Below, piece by piece: positions 1 to 4,738 of a stretch of 6,965 nt of DNA (its first letter is position 1; each line of letters opens with the position of its first letter). The stretch lies in assembly GCA_030450655.1 (NCBI GenBank), contig JAKDIE010000068.1, positions 1 to 6,965 on the forward strand. Reading direction: 5' to 3'. The notes beneath the pieces were generated by a model. The model ran no database searches, was not told the origin of the DNA, and saw only the letters and a list, made by a program, of their open reading frames with translations. Made by a program: the position numbers and the translations under genes. The DNA comes from Ruaniaceae bacterium. GTDB lineage: Bacteria; Actinomycetota; Actinomycetes; Actinomycetales; Actinomycetaceae.

Positions 1-54
1 GCAGAAGAACGCCTGCGAGCATCCGGGGAGCGGAGCTGCGCGCCCCACGAGCAA

Positions 55-78
55 GGCCCGCCAGCATCCCGGCAGGCC
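55..78 (-). terminator. Possible transcription terminator hairpin after the TauE/SafE gene
   Basis: About 30 bases past the stop of the minus-strand permease, GGCCCGCC (55-62) and GGCAGGCC (71-78) face each other across an 8-base loop. In the minus-strand RNA they form an 8-bp G+C-rich stem with one G-U pair. No run of U follows, which is common for actinobacterial terminators but makes the call weak. An alternative is chance pairing in G+C-rich DNA, or part of the next minus-strand gene, because a short open frame with an ATG at 67-65 runs off the left edge. Confidence 0.35.
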
Positions 79-107
79 GAAACCCCGTTAGCTCACGCCC
101 GGCGCGG

Positions 108-1004
108 CTAGTCGGCGGTCACGAGCGGCTTCTGCGCGAGTTCGCGGTTCTCGTTGATGATCGAGCGGACTGCTACCCACACGCAGGCTGTCCAGATCAG
201 GAACACGCCGCCGAGGATCCACGACGTGATGCCGCCCGGCGCGGACGCGCTGATGAGGAGCGTGCGTACGTTGGTGAACACGATCATGCCGCCGGCCAAC
301 GAGCCGAGCAAGCGCGGCGGCATGCGCCGCACGAGCCAGGCCGCGATCGGTGCCGCGATCACGCCGCCGAGCAGGAGAGCGGCCACCCAGGAGAGGTCAA
401 AGCCCTCCGAACTGAGTCCGATCAGGAATCCGAGGCTCGCGGCCACCGCCACGAGGAACTCGCTCGTATCGATCGAGCCCACCACCTTGCGTGGCTCGAT
501 CCGGCCGCTGGCCAGAAGCGTCGGGGTCCCCACGGGCCCCCATCCTCCACCGCCCGAGGCATCGAGGAACCCGCCGACGACGCCGATGGGGGCCAGGAAT
601 CCCCAACCAAGAGTCCTATCCGTGCGCACCTTTGGCAAAGCAGTAAACGTGAAGCGGAGCAGAACGTAGATGCCGAGAACCAGAAGGATCGAGCTCATGA
701 ACGGCCGCGCGGAATCTGTTGTGAGGTTCGAGAGGAAGGTGGCTCCTGCGAACGCGCCGATCGCCCCCGGCACTCCCACGCGCAGAACCACCTTCCAGTC
801 CACATTTCCGAAACGCCAGTGTGAGAGACCGGAGACGAGAGTGGTGCCGATCTCGGCGAGATGGACAGAGGCGCTCGCCGCCGCCGGGTTTGTGCCGATT
901 GCCAGCAGGAGCGTGGTGGAGGTGACCCCATATGCCATTCCCAAGGAGCCATCCACGAGCTGGGCGCCGAATCCCACGAGTGCGAGCAAGACGAGTATGC
1001 GCAT
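108..1004 (-). CDS. TauE/SafE-family membrane permease (sulfite/organosulfonate exporter family)
   Basis: A 298-residue, very hydrophobic protein with about eight predicted membrane segments, located in the cytoplasmic membrane. The family moves sulfite, sulfate or sulfur-containing organic anions; the substrate here cannot be read from sequence. The two-fold internal repeat of the family is visible. VDGSLGMAYG (residues 17-26) in the first half corresponds to LDASGGGGWGP (147-157) in the second, each followed by a T-rich stretch and L-L-A. I start at the ATG at 1004-1002, not the in-frame ATG at 1055-1053. A GAGG ribosome site lies 5 bases before the former, whereas the upstream ATG has no ribosome site and lies between the -35 and -10 elements of the best promoter. 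The residues added by the longer start are polar and unlike the family. No sulfur-assimilation genes are adjacent, so the physiological role is open. The family call is firm. Confidence 0.9.
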   Translation of the reverse strand: MRILVLLALVGFGAQLVDGSLGMAYGVTSTTLLLAIGTNPAAASASVHLAEIGTTLVSGLSHWRFGNVDWKVVLRVGVPGAIGAFAGATFLSNLTTDSARPFMSSILLVLGIYVLLRFTFTALPKVRTDRTLGWGFLAPIGVVGGFLDASGGGGWGPVGTPTLLASGRIEPRKVVGSIDTSEFLVAVAASLGFLIGLSSEGFDLSWVAALLLGGVIAAPIAAWLVRRMPPRLLGSLAGGMIVFTNVRTLLISASAPGGITSWILGGVFLIWTACVWVAVRSIINENRELAQKPLVTAD

Positions 1005-1009
1005 GACAA

Positions 1010-1013
1010 CCTC
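1010..1013 (-). promoter_or_regulatory. Ribosome binding site deciding the TauE/SafE start
   Basis: The minus strand reads GAGG here, five bases before the ATG at 1004. It supports this ATG over the upstream in-frame ATG at 1055, which is preceded by no purine-rich site. Confidence 0.6.
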
Positions 1014-1037
1014 ATTCCCTATAAACTCCACTGAGTT

Positions 1038-1052
1038 ACTAGACAATCTAGT
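1038..1052. promoter_or_regulatory. Palindromic operator candidate over the TauE/SafE promoter
   Basis: ACTAGA-CAA-TCTAGT is a perfect 6-bp inverted repeat with a 3-base spacer. It covers the whole -10 hexamer (1045-1050) and the predicted transcription start, the usual position for a repressor site. Its size and symmetry suit a dimeric winged-helix or helix-turn-helix repressor (for example MarR-, Rrf2- or TetR-type). No cognate regulator is encoded next to it, and I do not recognise the motif. Confidence 0.5.
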
Positions 1053-1074
1053 CATGTGACAGGCATCACGTCAA
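1045..1074 (-). promoter_or_regulatory. Promoter of the TauE/SafE gene
   Basis: The minus strand has TTGACG at 1074-1069 (-35, five of six to TTGACA), an 18-base spacer, and TAGATT at 1050-1045 (-10, TAnnnT form). Transcription would start near 1038, giving a leader of about 34 bases that includes the GAGG site and the ATG at 1004. A second, weaker reading is TTGTCT-N17-TATAGG (1046-1018), which would start transcription inside the ribosome site and is therefore less attractive. Confidence 0.55.
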
Positions 1075-1194
1075 GGGGTTGAAGGGAAGAGTGTGAAGGG
1101 CGGAATCTCGCCATTCTCGCGCCGTGGCTGTGGATATCTGTGGACAGTGGCTGGAAACTCTCGACCTTCGCGGGAGGGATGTGTGCTCGGCGTG

Positions 1195-1213
1195 TCGCGC
1201 GCGATTGGCGCGA
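1195..1213. repeat. Inverted repeat TCGCGC-N7-GCGCGA
   Basis: Two 6-base arms, TCGCGC (1195-1200) and GCGCGA (1208-1213), are separated by 7 bases. It lies 1 base from the 16-bp palindrome at 1215-1230, and the two together form a compact symmetric block between the DnaA-box pairs. In G+C-rich DNA short CG repeats arise easily, so weight is low. Confidence 0.35.
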
Positions 1214-1214
1214 A

Positions 1215-1230
1215 CGTTGGAATTCCAACG
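1215..1230. repeat. Perfect 16-bp palindrome
   Basis: CGTTGGAATTCCAACG reads the same on both strands with no spacer. It sits in the middle of the DnaA-box cluster, about 260 bp before the RmlD-like start and about 210 bp from the permease start, too far to be a simple promoter operator for either. It may be a site for a dimeric DNA-binding protein. No such protein is identifiable in the window as its partner. Confidence 0.5.
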
Positions 1231-1423
1231 ATTGCAACGCAAATTGCACTCAGTGAACCGGTAATCCACAGGCAAAACCGCATTTTGGCGTTGCTGTGCA
1301 CACACCTGTGGATGAACGCTGTGGACAAGTTCGATTTCCGTTCGGGTTCCGGGCGCAGTGAGGGGCCGTGCCGCATAGAAGTTGTTGAATGCGTCACAAT
1401 TTGGACAATCGCCCCACTCAAAT

Positions 1424-1461
1424 AGGCACAGCCCGATACGGTGTAAATCTGACAGGTGCCT
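1424..1461 (+). promoter_or_regulatory. Possible leader stem before the RmlD-like gene
   Basis: AGGCAC (1424-1429) and GTGCCT (1456-1461) pair perfectly around a 26-base interior. The stem ends 26 bases before the start codon. A TAnnnT sequence, TACGGT (1437-1442), lies within it and could instead be a -10 element; no matching -35 is evident. I compared the sequence mentally with common riboswitch cores and found no match. The pairing may be chance. Confidence 0.25.
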
Positions 1462-1475
1462 GCTCTGGGGTCAAT

Positions 1476-1482
1476 GGAAGGA
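1476..1482 (+). promoter_or_regulatory. Ribosome binding site deciding the RmlD-like start
   Basis: GGAAGGA lies five bases before the ATG at 1488 and is a strong match to the 16S rRNA 3' end. It favours 1488 over the in-frame ATG at 1389, which would add 33 residues with no family similarity. Confidence 0.75.
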
Positions 1483-1487
1483 TCGCG

Positions 1488-2459
1488 ATGCGTCTGGCGA
1501 CTACTGAGGCCACCCTTGGGACGGAGAACTCTCAGGCTCCCGATCGTGCCGAGCGGTCCGCGCAGCAGAAGATACTCGTGATTGGCACGGACACACGCAT
1601 CGGCGCGGAATTCTCCGCGATGCTCGCGGAATCGCCACACGTGGTGAGCGTGGCCCGCGATTCCATCGAGCTGGGCGGCGCGCTCGAACGTGAGCGCAAC
1701 TGGCGCGAGTACAAGATCATCGTCAACGCGGGTGGATACGACTCGGTGGACCAGGCCGAGACCCGCGAGGGCCGCGTTGCCGCCTGGTCCGCAAACGCCG
1801 TGGTGACGGGCCGCCTAGCACGCATCGCCAGGGATTACGGAATCATCCTCGTCCAGTTCTCCAGCGATGACGTGTTCGATGGCACGAAGGAGGGCGCGTA
1901 CACGGAGGACGATCCGCTGAGCCCCGTGAGCGTGTTCGGCCAGAGCCGGGCCGCGGGCGAACTCGCCGCCATGGCCGCCCCAAAGCACTACATCATCCGC
2001 GCCGGCTGGGTGATGAGCAACGGGGCCACCTTCCTGAACGCGATGAAGCGGTTCGCGGAGGACGGATCGAAGCCGCGCGTGGTGAACGATCTGCGCGGCC
2101 GCCTCACATTCACGCACGATCTGGCGCGGGCGGTTCGCCACCTGCTGGCCGCAGAGCCGGAGTACGGGGTGTACAACGTCAGCTCCTCGGGCCCGGTGCT
2201 CACCTGGGAGCAGATCGCCAGGGAGGTGTTCATCCGGCTGGGGCACAATCCGGCCCGCGTGCGCGGCTGCTCGGCAGCGGAGTTCCACCAGAGCGGCGCG
2301 TGGACCATGGCCACACGCCCCCGGAACGCCGTCCTCGATCTGGGCAAGATCACCGCCACCGGATTCGTGCCCGGCGATCAGTACACGCGAATCCGCGAGT
2401 ACCTCAGTGACACGCTAGGCGCCAGTGACCTCCGCGACGAGGTGGATCTTCGCGCGTGA
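1488..2459 (+). CDS. RmlD-like sugar-nucleotide reductase homologue with altered catalytic residues
   Basis: A 323-residue cytosolic protein of the extended short-chain dehydrogenase fold, closest to dTDP-4-dehydrorhamnose reductase (RmlD), the last step of dTDP-L-rhamnose synthesis. Family landmarks are the N-terminal beta strand KILVIG (28-33), FSSDDVFDG (124-132) aligning with the usual STDYVFDG, the AGWV strand (172-175), and RVVNDLRG (197-204) followed by a THDLA-type motif. The key positions are changed. The Rossmann motif is GTDTRIG (33-39) with Thr for the middle Gly, and the YxxxK pair is F150-GQS-R154. Ser126 replaces the catalytic Thr, and Asp128 the following Tyr. A reductase reaction by the normal mechanism is therefore doubtful. 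It may bind a nucleotide sugar or NAD(P) as a regulator or scaffold, as proposed for RmlD-like MAT2B. No other rhamnose genes are nearby. The C-terminal residues after REYLSDTL extend past the usual family end and overlap the convergent MaoC gene by 45 bp. Confidence 0.85.
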   Translation: MRLATTEATLGTENSQAPDRAERSAQQKILVIGTDTRIGAEFSAMLAESPHVVSVARDSIELGGALERERNWREYKIIVNAGGYDSVDQAETREGRVAAWSANAVVTGRLARIARDYGIILVQFSSDDVFDGTKEGAYTEDDPLSPVSVFGQSRAAGELAAMAAPKHYIIRAGWVMSNGATFLNAMKRFAEDGSKPRVVNDLRGRLTFTHDLARAVRHLLAAEPEYGVYNVSSSGPVLTWEQIAREVFIRLGHNPARVRGCSAAEFHQSGAWTMATRPRNAVLDLGKITATGFVPGDQYTRIREYLSDTLGASDLRDEVDLRA

Positions 2460-3401
2460 GGTGACGCGCATGATCGTCCCCGCGCCGCCGTCGGCCTCCC
2501 CAAACTCGAAAGTCACCTTCTTGGGCGGCGTGATCGGCGAGTAGAAGTCCACGCTCCAGGTGAACGAGTCGCCGTGCGGAACCTCCGCCAGCGCGCGCGC
2601 CGCCGTGTACATTCCGTGCGCGATCGGAGCCCGGAATCCAAACACCTTCGCGGCCAGCGCGTTCGTGTGGATCGGGTTCGAATCGCCGGAGACCTCCGCG
2701 TACGCGCGGCCGATCCCCTTCGGGATGCTCCAGCGGTGATGGCCGGGCAGCTCCTCGGGCAGGTCCTCGGGCGCGAGTGCATGTCTGGTAACTGTGAGGT
2801 CCCCAAGGGGGCCCTTAGGTACCTCAGACTTACCAGACAGGGTGTGGGCGGCGGCGTCGGGCGCAATACCGCCCTTCGCCAGGTACGTGGAGACGCCCTG
2901 CCACACGAGCTCCTGCCCCACGGAGGCGCTCACGTAGATATCGATCGTTGCCCCGCGCTTGTGCGGGCGCAGGTTCTCCGCCCAGCAGGCGAACGTGAGC
3001 TGCTCGGGCGCCGCGATTGCGCGCAGGTGGCGCACCGTATTGCGCACGTGCACCATCCCGAGCGGCGGCAGCGGGAAATCGGGGCGCGCCATCAGGGTCA
3101 GGTGCAGCGGGAACGCCATCACGTGCACCCAGCCCGTGGGCACCGCGTCCGAGACCGGGTAGCCGATCAGCCGCTGGTACTCCGCCATCCCCTCCCGGTC
3201 GATGCTGCGGGGTCCGAACTCGAGGACGACGGCGGGCGGGGGCGTGGCGCGGGGCTTGGTGAGCGCCGCGCGCGAGATGCGGCCCAGGCCCGCGCTGAGC
3301 ACCTTGCCGAGGGAGGTGGGGCGCGTGACGGGAACCGCTTTGTAGTTGAGCGGGCGATGCGGACTGGATCCTGCGACTGCGGGCTCGTCCGGGTGTCCCA
3401 T
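2415..3401 (-). CDS. Two-domain MaoC-type (R)-hydratase/dehydratase, HtdX-like, with an in-frame palindromic insert
   Basis: A 328-residue double hot-dog protein, predicted to add water to trans-2-enoyl-CoA (or remove it from (R)-3-hydroxyacyl thioesters). The N-terminal half (about 60-178) is the degenerate hot-dog that shapes the acyl tunnel. The C-terminal half carries the hydratase-2 motif YAEVSGDSNPIH (234-245), with catalytic Asp240 and His245, then GFRAPIAHGM (255-264). The linker between halves contains a 58-bp palindromic segment encoding about residues 188-207, with codons unlike the rest. Both domains remain intact around it. The gene follows the FabG4-type reductase with a 2-base gap from its TGA to this ATG. 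A GTG two codons earlier would overlap that TGA, so translation is probably coupled either way. It is the last gene of the thiolase-FabG-MaoC operon. Substrate chain length is unknown. Confidence 0.87.
   Translation of the reverse strand: MGHPDEPAVAGSSPHRPLNYKAVPVTRPTSLGKVLSAGLGRISRAALTKPRATPPPAVVLEFGPRSIDREGMAEYQRLIGYPVSDAVPTGWVHVMAFPLHLTLMARPDFPLPPLGMVHVRNTVRHLRAIAAPEQLTFACWAENLRPHKRGATIDIYVSASVGQELVWQGVSTYLAKGGIAPDAAAHTLSGKSEVPKGPLGDLTVTRHALAPEDLPEELPGHHRWSIPKGIGRAYAEVSGDSNPIHTNALAAKVFGFRAPIAHGMYTAARALAEVPHGDSFTWSVDFYSPITPPKKVTFEFGEADGGAGTIMRVTSRAKIHLVAEVTGA
2782..2839. repeat. 58-bp imperfect palindrome inserted in frame in the MaoC gene
   Basis: Left arm TGTCTGGTAACTGTGAGGT (2782-2800) and right arm ACCTCAGACTTACCAGACA (2821-2839) are inverted copies matching at 17 of 19 positions. 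The outer 10 bases are perfect, and the two mismatches are near the middle of the arms. The 20-base centre adds the small symmetric AAGGGGGCCCTT (2805-2816). Because of the symmetry both strands encode similar peptides: SGKSEVPKGPLG on the coding strand and SGNCEVPKGALR on the other. In the MaoC reading frame 10 of 19 codons (189-207) end in A or T, including AGA, whereas flanking codons nearly all end in G or C. This looks like a small palindromic element that landed in frame. It could instead be a local RNA structure. Confidence 0.7.
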
Positions 3402-3403
3402 CG

Positions 3404-4732
3404 TCACTTGCCCACGATGTTCTGGCCGCACACGCGCAGCGTGGTGCCGTTGATGCCGCCGGCGGCGGGGGAGCAGAGGAACGCGATCGCCTCGGCCACG
3501 TCCACCGGGAGGCCGCCCTGTTGCAGCGAGCTCGTGCGCCGGAAGATCTGGCGCGAGACGGGCGGGATCGAGGCGGTCATGTCCGTCTCGATGAAGCCGG
3601 GCGCCACGGCGTTCACCGTGCCGCCGAACTCGGCCACCACCGGGGCCAGCGCCTCGGTCATGCCGATGAGGCCGGATTTGGCGGCGCCGTAGTTGGTCTG
3701 GCCGCGGTTGCCGGCGATGCCCGAGGTGGAGGCGAGCGAGATGAAGCGTGGCGAGGCGCCCAGCTTCCCCTCGCGCGCCAGCTCCACGAAGCGCGCGTTC
3801 ATGGTGAGCGGCGCAATCAGGTTCACGGCGATCAGATCGTTCCACTTCTCCGGCGCCATGTTTGCCAGCAACTTGTCCCGCAGAATCCCCGCGTTGTGGA
3901 TCACGATGTCCAGCCCGCCGTGGCGTTCGGTGGCGTGATCGGCGATGCGATCGGCGGCGTCCGGGGAGGTGACGTCCAGCTGCAGGGCCGTGCCGCGCAC
4001 GGCGTTGGCCACCTTGGACAGGCTCTCGCCCGCCGGCGGCACGTCGATGGCCACCACCGTGGCGCCGTCGCGGGCCAGGATCCGGGCGATCTCCGCGCCG
4101 ATGCCGCGTGCCGCGCCGGTGACCGCCGCAACCTTGCCCTCGAGCGGGCGGCGCGGATCCGCCGAGCCCTCGCCCGTCACGCGCAGGAACTGCCCGTCCA
4201 CGAACGCCGAGCGGCCCGAGAGCAGGAAGGATAGCGAGCCGGCGGCCGCGGGGGAGTCCACGGCGAGGCCGTCCGCCAGCATGATGCCGTTGGCGGTGGC
4301 GCCCGCACGCAGCTCCTTCGCCAGCGAACGCAGGAACGCCTCCACAGCGGAGCGCGAGGTGTGCTCGTCCACGGAGCCGGAGGGGATGCGCGAGATGGTG
4401 ACCACGCGGCCGCACTTCGCCAGCTTCCGCAGCGTGGAGCCGAGCGCCAGCACCGGATCCGAGAGATCGCGCGGGTGCGCGATCGCCGTGAGGTCCACGA
4501 TCACGGCGCCCCAGCGCTCACCTTCGGCCAGTTCGCCCGCTACCTTGACACCCCAGGAGGCCAGCAGCGTGGCGAGATCATCGCCGTCGGGCGAAATAAC
4601 GCGCACTGGACCGGGAACGAGAGGTGCCTTCGCCGAGTGCCGGCGCAGCGTGACCGGTTGGGGCAGGCCGAGCTGCGCGGAGAGCTTCTTGCCGAGGCCG
4701 CTGGAGACGAAATCGATGTACTTATCAGTCAT
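3404..4732 (-). CDS. fabG4: High-molecular-weight 3-ketoacyl reductase, FabG4 type
   Basis: A 442-residue cytosolic short-chain dehydrogenase. It interconverts 3-ketoacyl and (R)-3-hydroxyacyl thioesters; characterised HMwFabGs act on acyl-CoA, often with NADH. Ordinary FabG is about 245 residues. The extra N-terminal domain here (about 1-195), a flavodoxin-like Rossmann fold without catalytic motifs, marks the FabG4 class (454 residues in Mycobacterium tuberculosis). The C-terminal catalytic domain starts with GKVAAVTGAARGIG (199-212). It has HNAG at 279-282 and the full tetrad Asn304, Ser335, Tyr348 and Lys352 (YGAAK). It ends with a family-typical GTTLRVCGQNIVG tail. The start lies 6 bases after the thiolase stop, with AAGGGAG upstream at a somewhat long spacing of 11 bases; the stop is 2 bases before the MaoC start. 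In this operon it would supply the redox step between hydratase and thiolase. Confidence 0.9.
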   Translation of the reverse strand: MTDKYIDFVSSGLGKKLSAQLGLPQPVTLRRHSAKAPLVPGPVRVISPDGDDLATLLASWGVKVAGELAEGERWGAVIVDLTAIAHPRDLSDPVLALGSTLRKLAKCGRVVTISRIPSGSVDEHTSRSAVEAFLRSLAKELRAGATANGIMLADGLAVDSPAAAGSLSFLLSGRSAFVDGQFLRVTGEGSADPRRPLEGKVAAVTGAARGIGAEIARILARDGATVVAIDVPPAGESLSKVANAVRGTALQLDVTSPDAADRIADHATERHGGLDIVIHNAGILRDKLLANMAPEKWNDLIAVNLIAPLTMNARFVELAREGKLGASPRFISLASTSGIAGNRGQTNYGAAKSGLIGMTEALAPVVAEFGGTVNAVAPGFIETDMTASIPPVSRQIFRRTSSLQQGGLPVDVAEAIAFLCSPAAGGINGTTLRVCGQNIVGK

Positions 4733-4738
4733 GTGAGC

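Larger units (their letters stand above)
1129..1408. promoter_or_regulatory. Cluster of DnaA-box-like sequences
   Basis: Six 9-mers match TTATCCACA or the high-G+C variant TTGTCCACA with at most one mismatch. TGTGGATAT is at 1129-1137, TGTGGACAG at 1139-1147, TAATCCACA at 1262-1270, TGTGGATGA at 1307-1315, TGTGGACAA at 1320-1328 (an exact match to the high-G+C consensus), and TTTGGACAA at 1400-1408. A seventh, TGTGCACAC at 1295-1303, is weak. The first pair is spaced 10 bp and the 1307/1320 pair 13 bp, close to a helical turn. Five of the six share one orientation and only 1262 is reversed. My estimate for random DNA is about 0.1 such matches in 280 bp. The cluster could be a replication origin, a DnaA-titrating locus, or a DnaA-controlled promoter. 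Neither dnaA nor dnaN is visible, so I do not call it oriC. Confidence 0.55.
1075..1487. other. Non-coding region of about 410 bp between the permease and the RmlD-like gene
   Basis: No open frame in this stretch has convincing codon use or homology. It is less G+C-rich than the flanking genes and dense in symmetry. It contains a cluster of DnaA-box-like 9-mers, an inverted repeat TCGCGC-N7-GCGCGA (1195-1213), a perfect 16-bp palindrome (1215-1230), CAAAA-N5-TTTTG (1273-1287) and a possible leader hairpin before the RmlD-like gene (1424-1461). The amount of structure exceeds what one downstream promoter needs. Confidence 0.7.

Noticed and set aside
1..107. Short open frame on the minus strand from an ATG at 67-65 running off the left edge (MLAGLARGARSS...)
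   Set aside because: Only 22 codons are visible, there is no ribosome site, the ATG lies in the possible terminator loop, and the peptide matches nothing I recognise. It could still be a real gene start.
1036..1045. TTACTAGACA, 9 of 10 identical to the outer arm TTACCAGACA of the palindrome in the MaoC gene
   Set aside because: The rest of the element is missing and the bases are accounted for by the permease operator palindrome, so the match is probably chance.
1389..1487. Upstream in-frame ATG for the RmlD-like gene
   Set aside because: It adds 33 residues with no family similarity and has no ribosome site, while GGAAGGA precedes the ATG at 1488.
1075..1487. Calling the DnaA-box region oriC
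   Set aside because: No dnaA or dnaN is visible, no clear A+T-rich unwinding region is present, and GC skew cannot be judged in this window.
1071..1640. Long minus-strand open frame through the intergenic region and into the RmlD-like gene
   Set aside because: It overlaps the promoter region and a confident gene, its peptide is rich in Arg, His and Ser without domain signals, and its codon use is unlike the real genes.
3402..4415. Minus-strand open frame continuous with the MaoC gene, which would make a 666-residue protein
   Set aside because: Its first 338 codons overlap the FabG4-type gene in another frame and have low-complexity Arg/Gly content. MaoC begins at 3401, right after the FabG stop.
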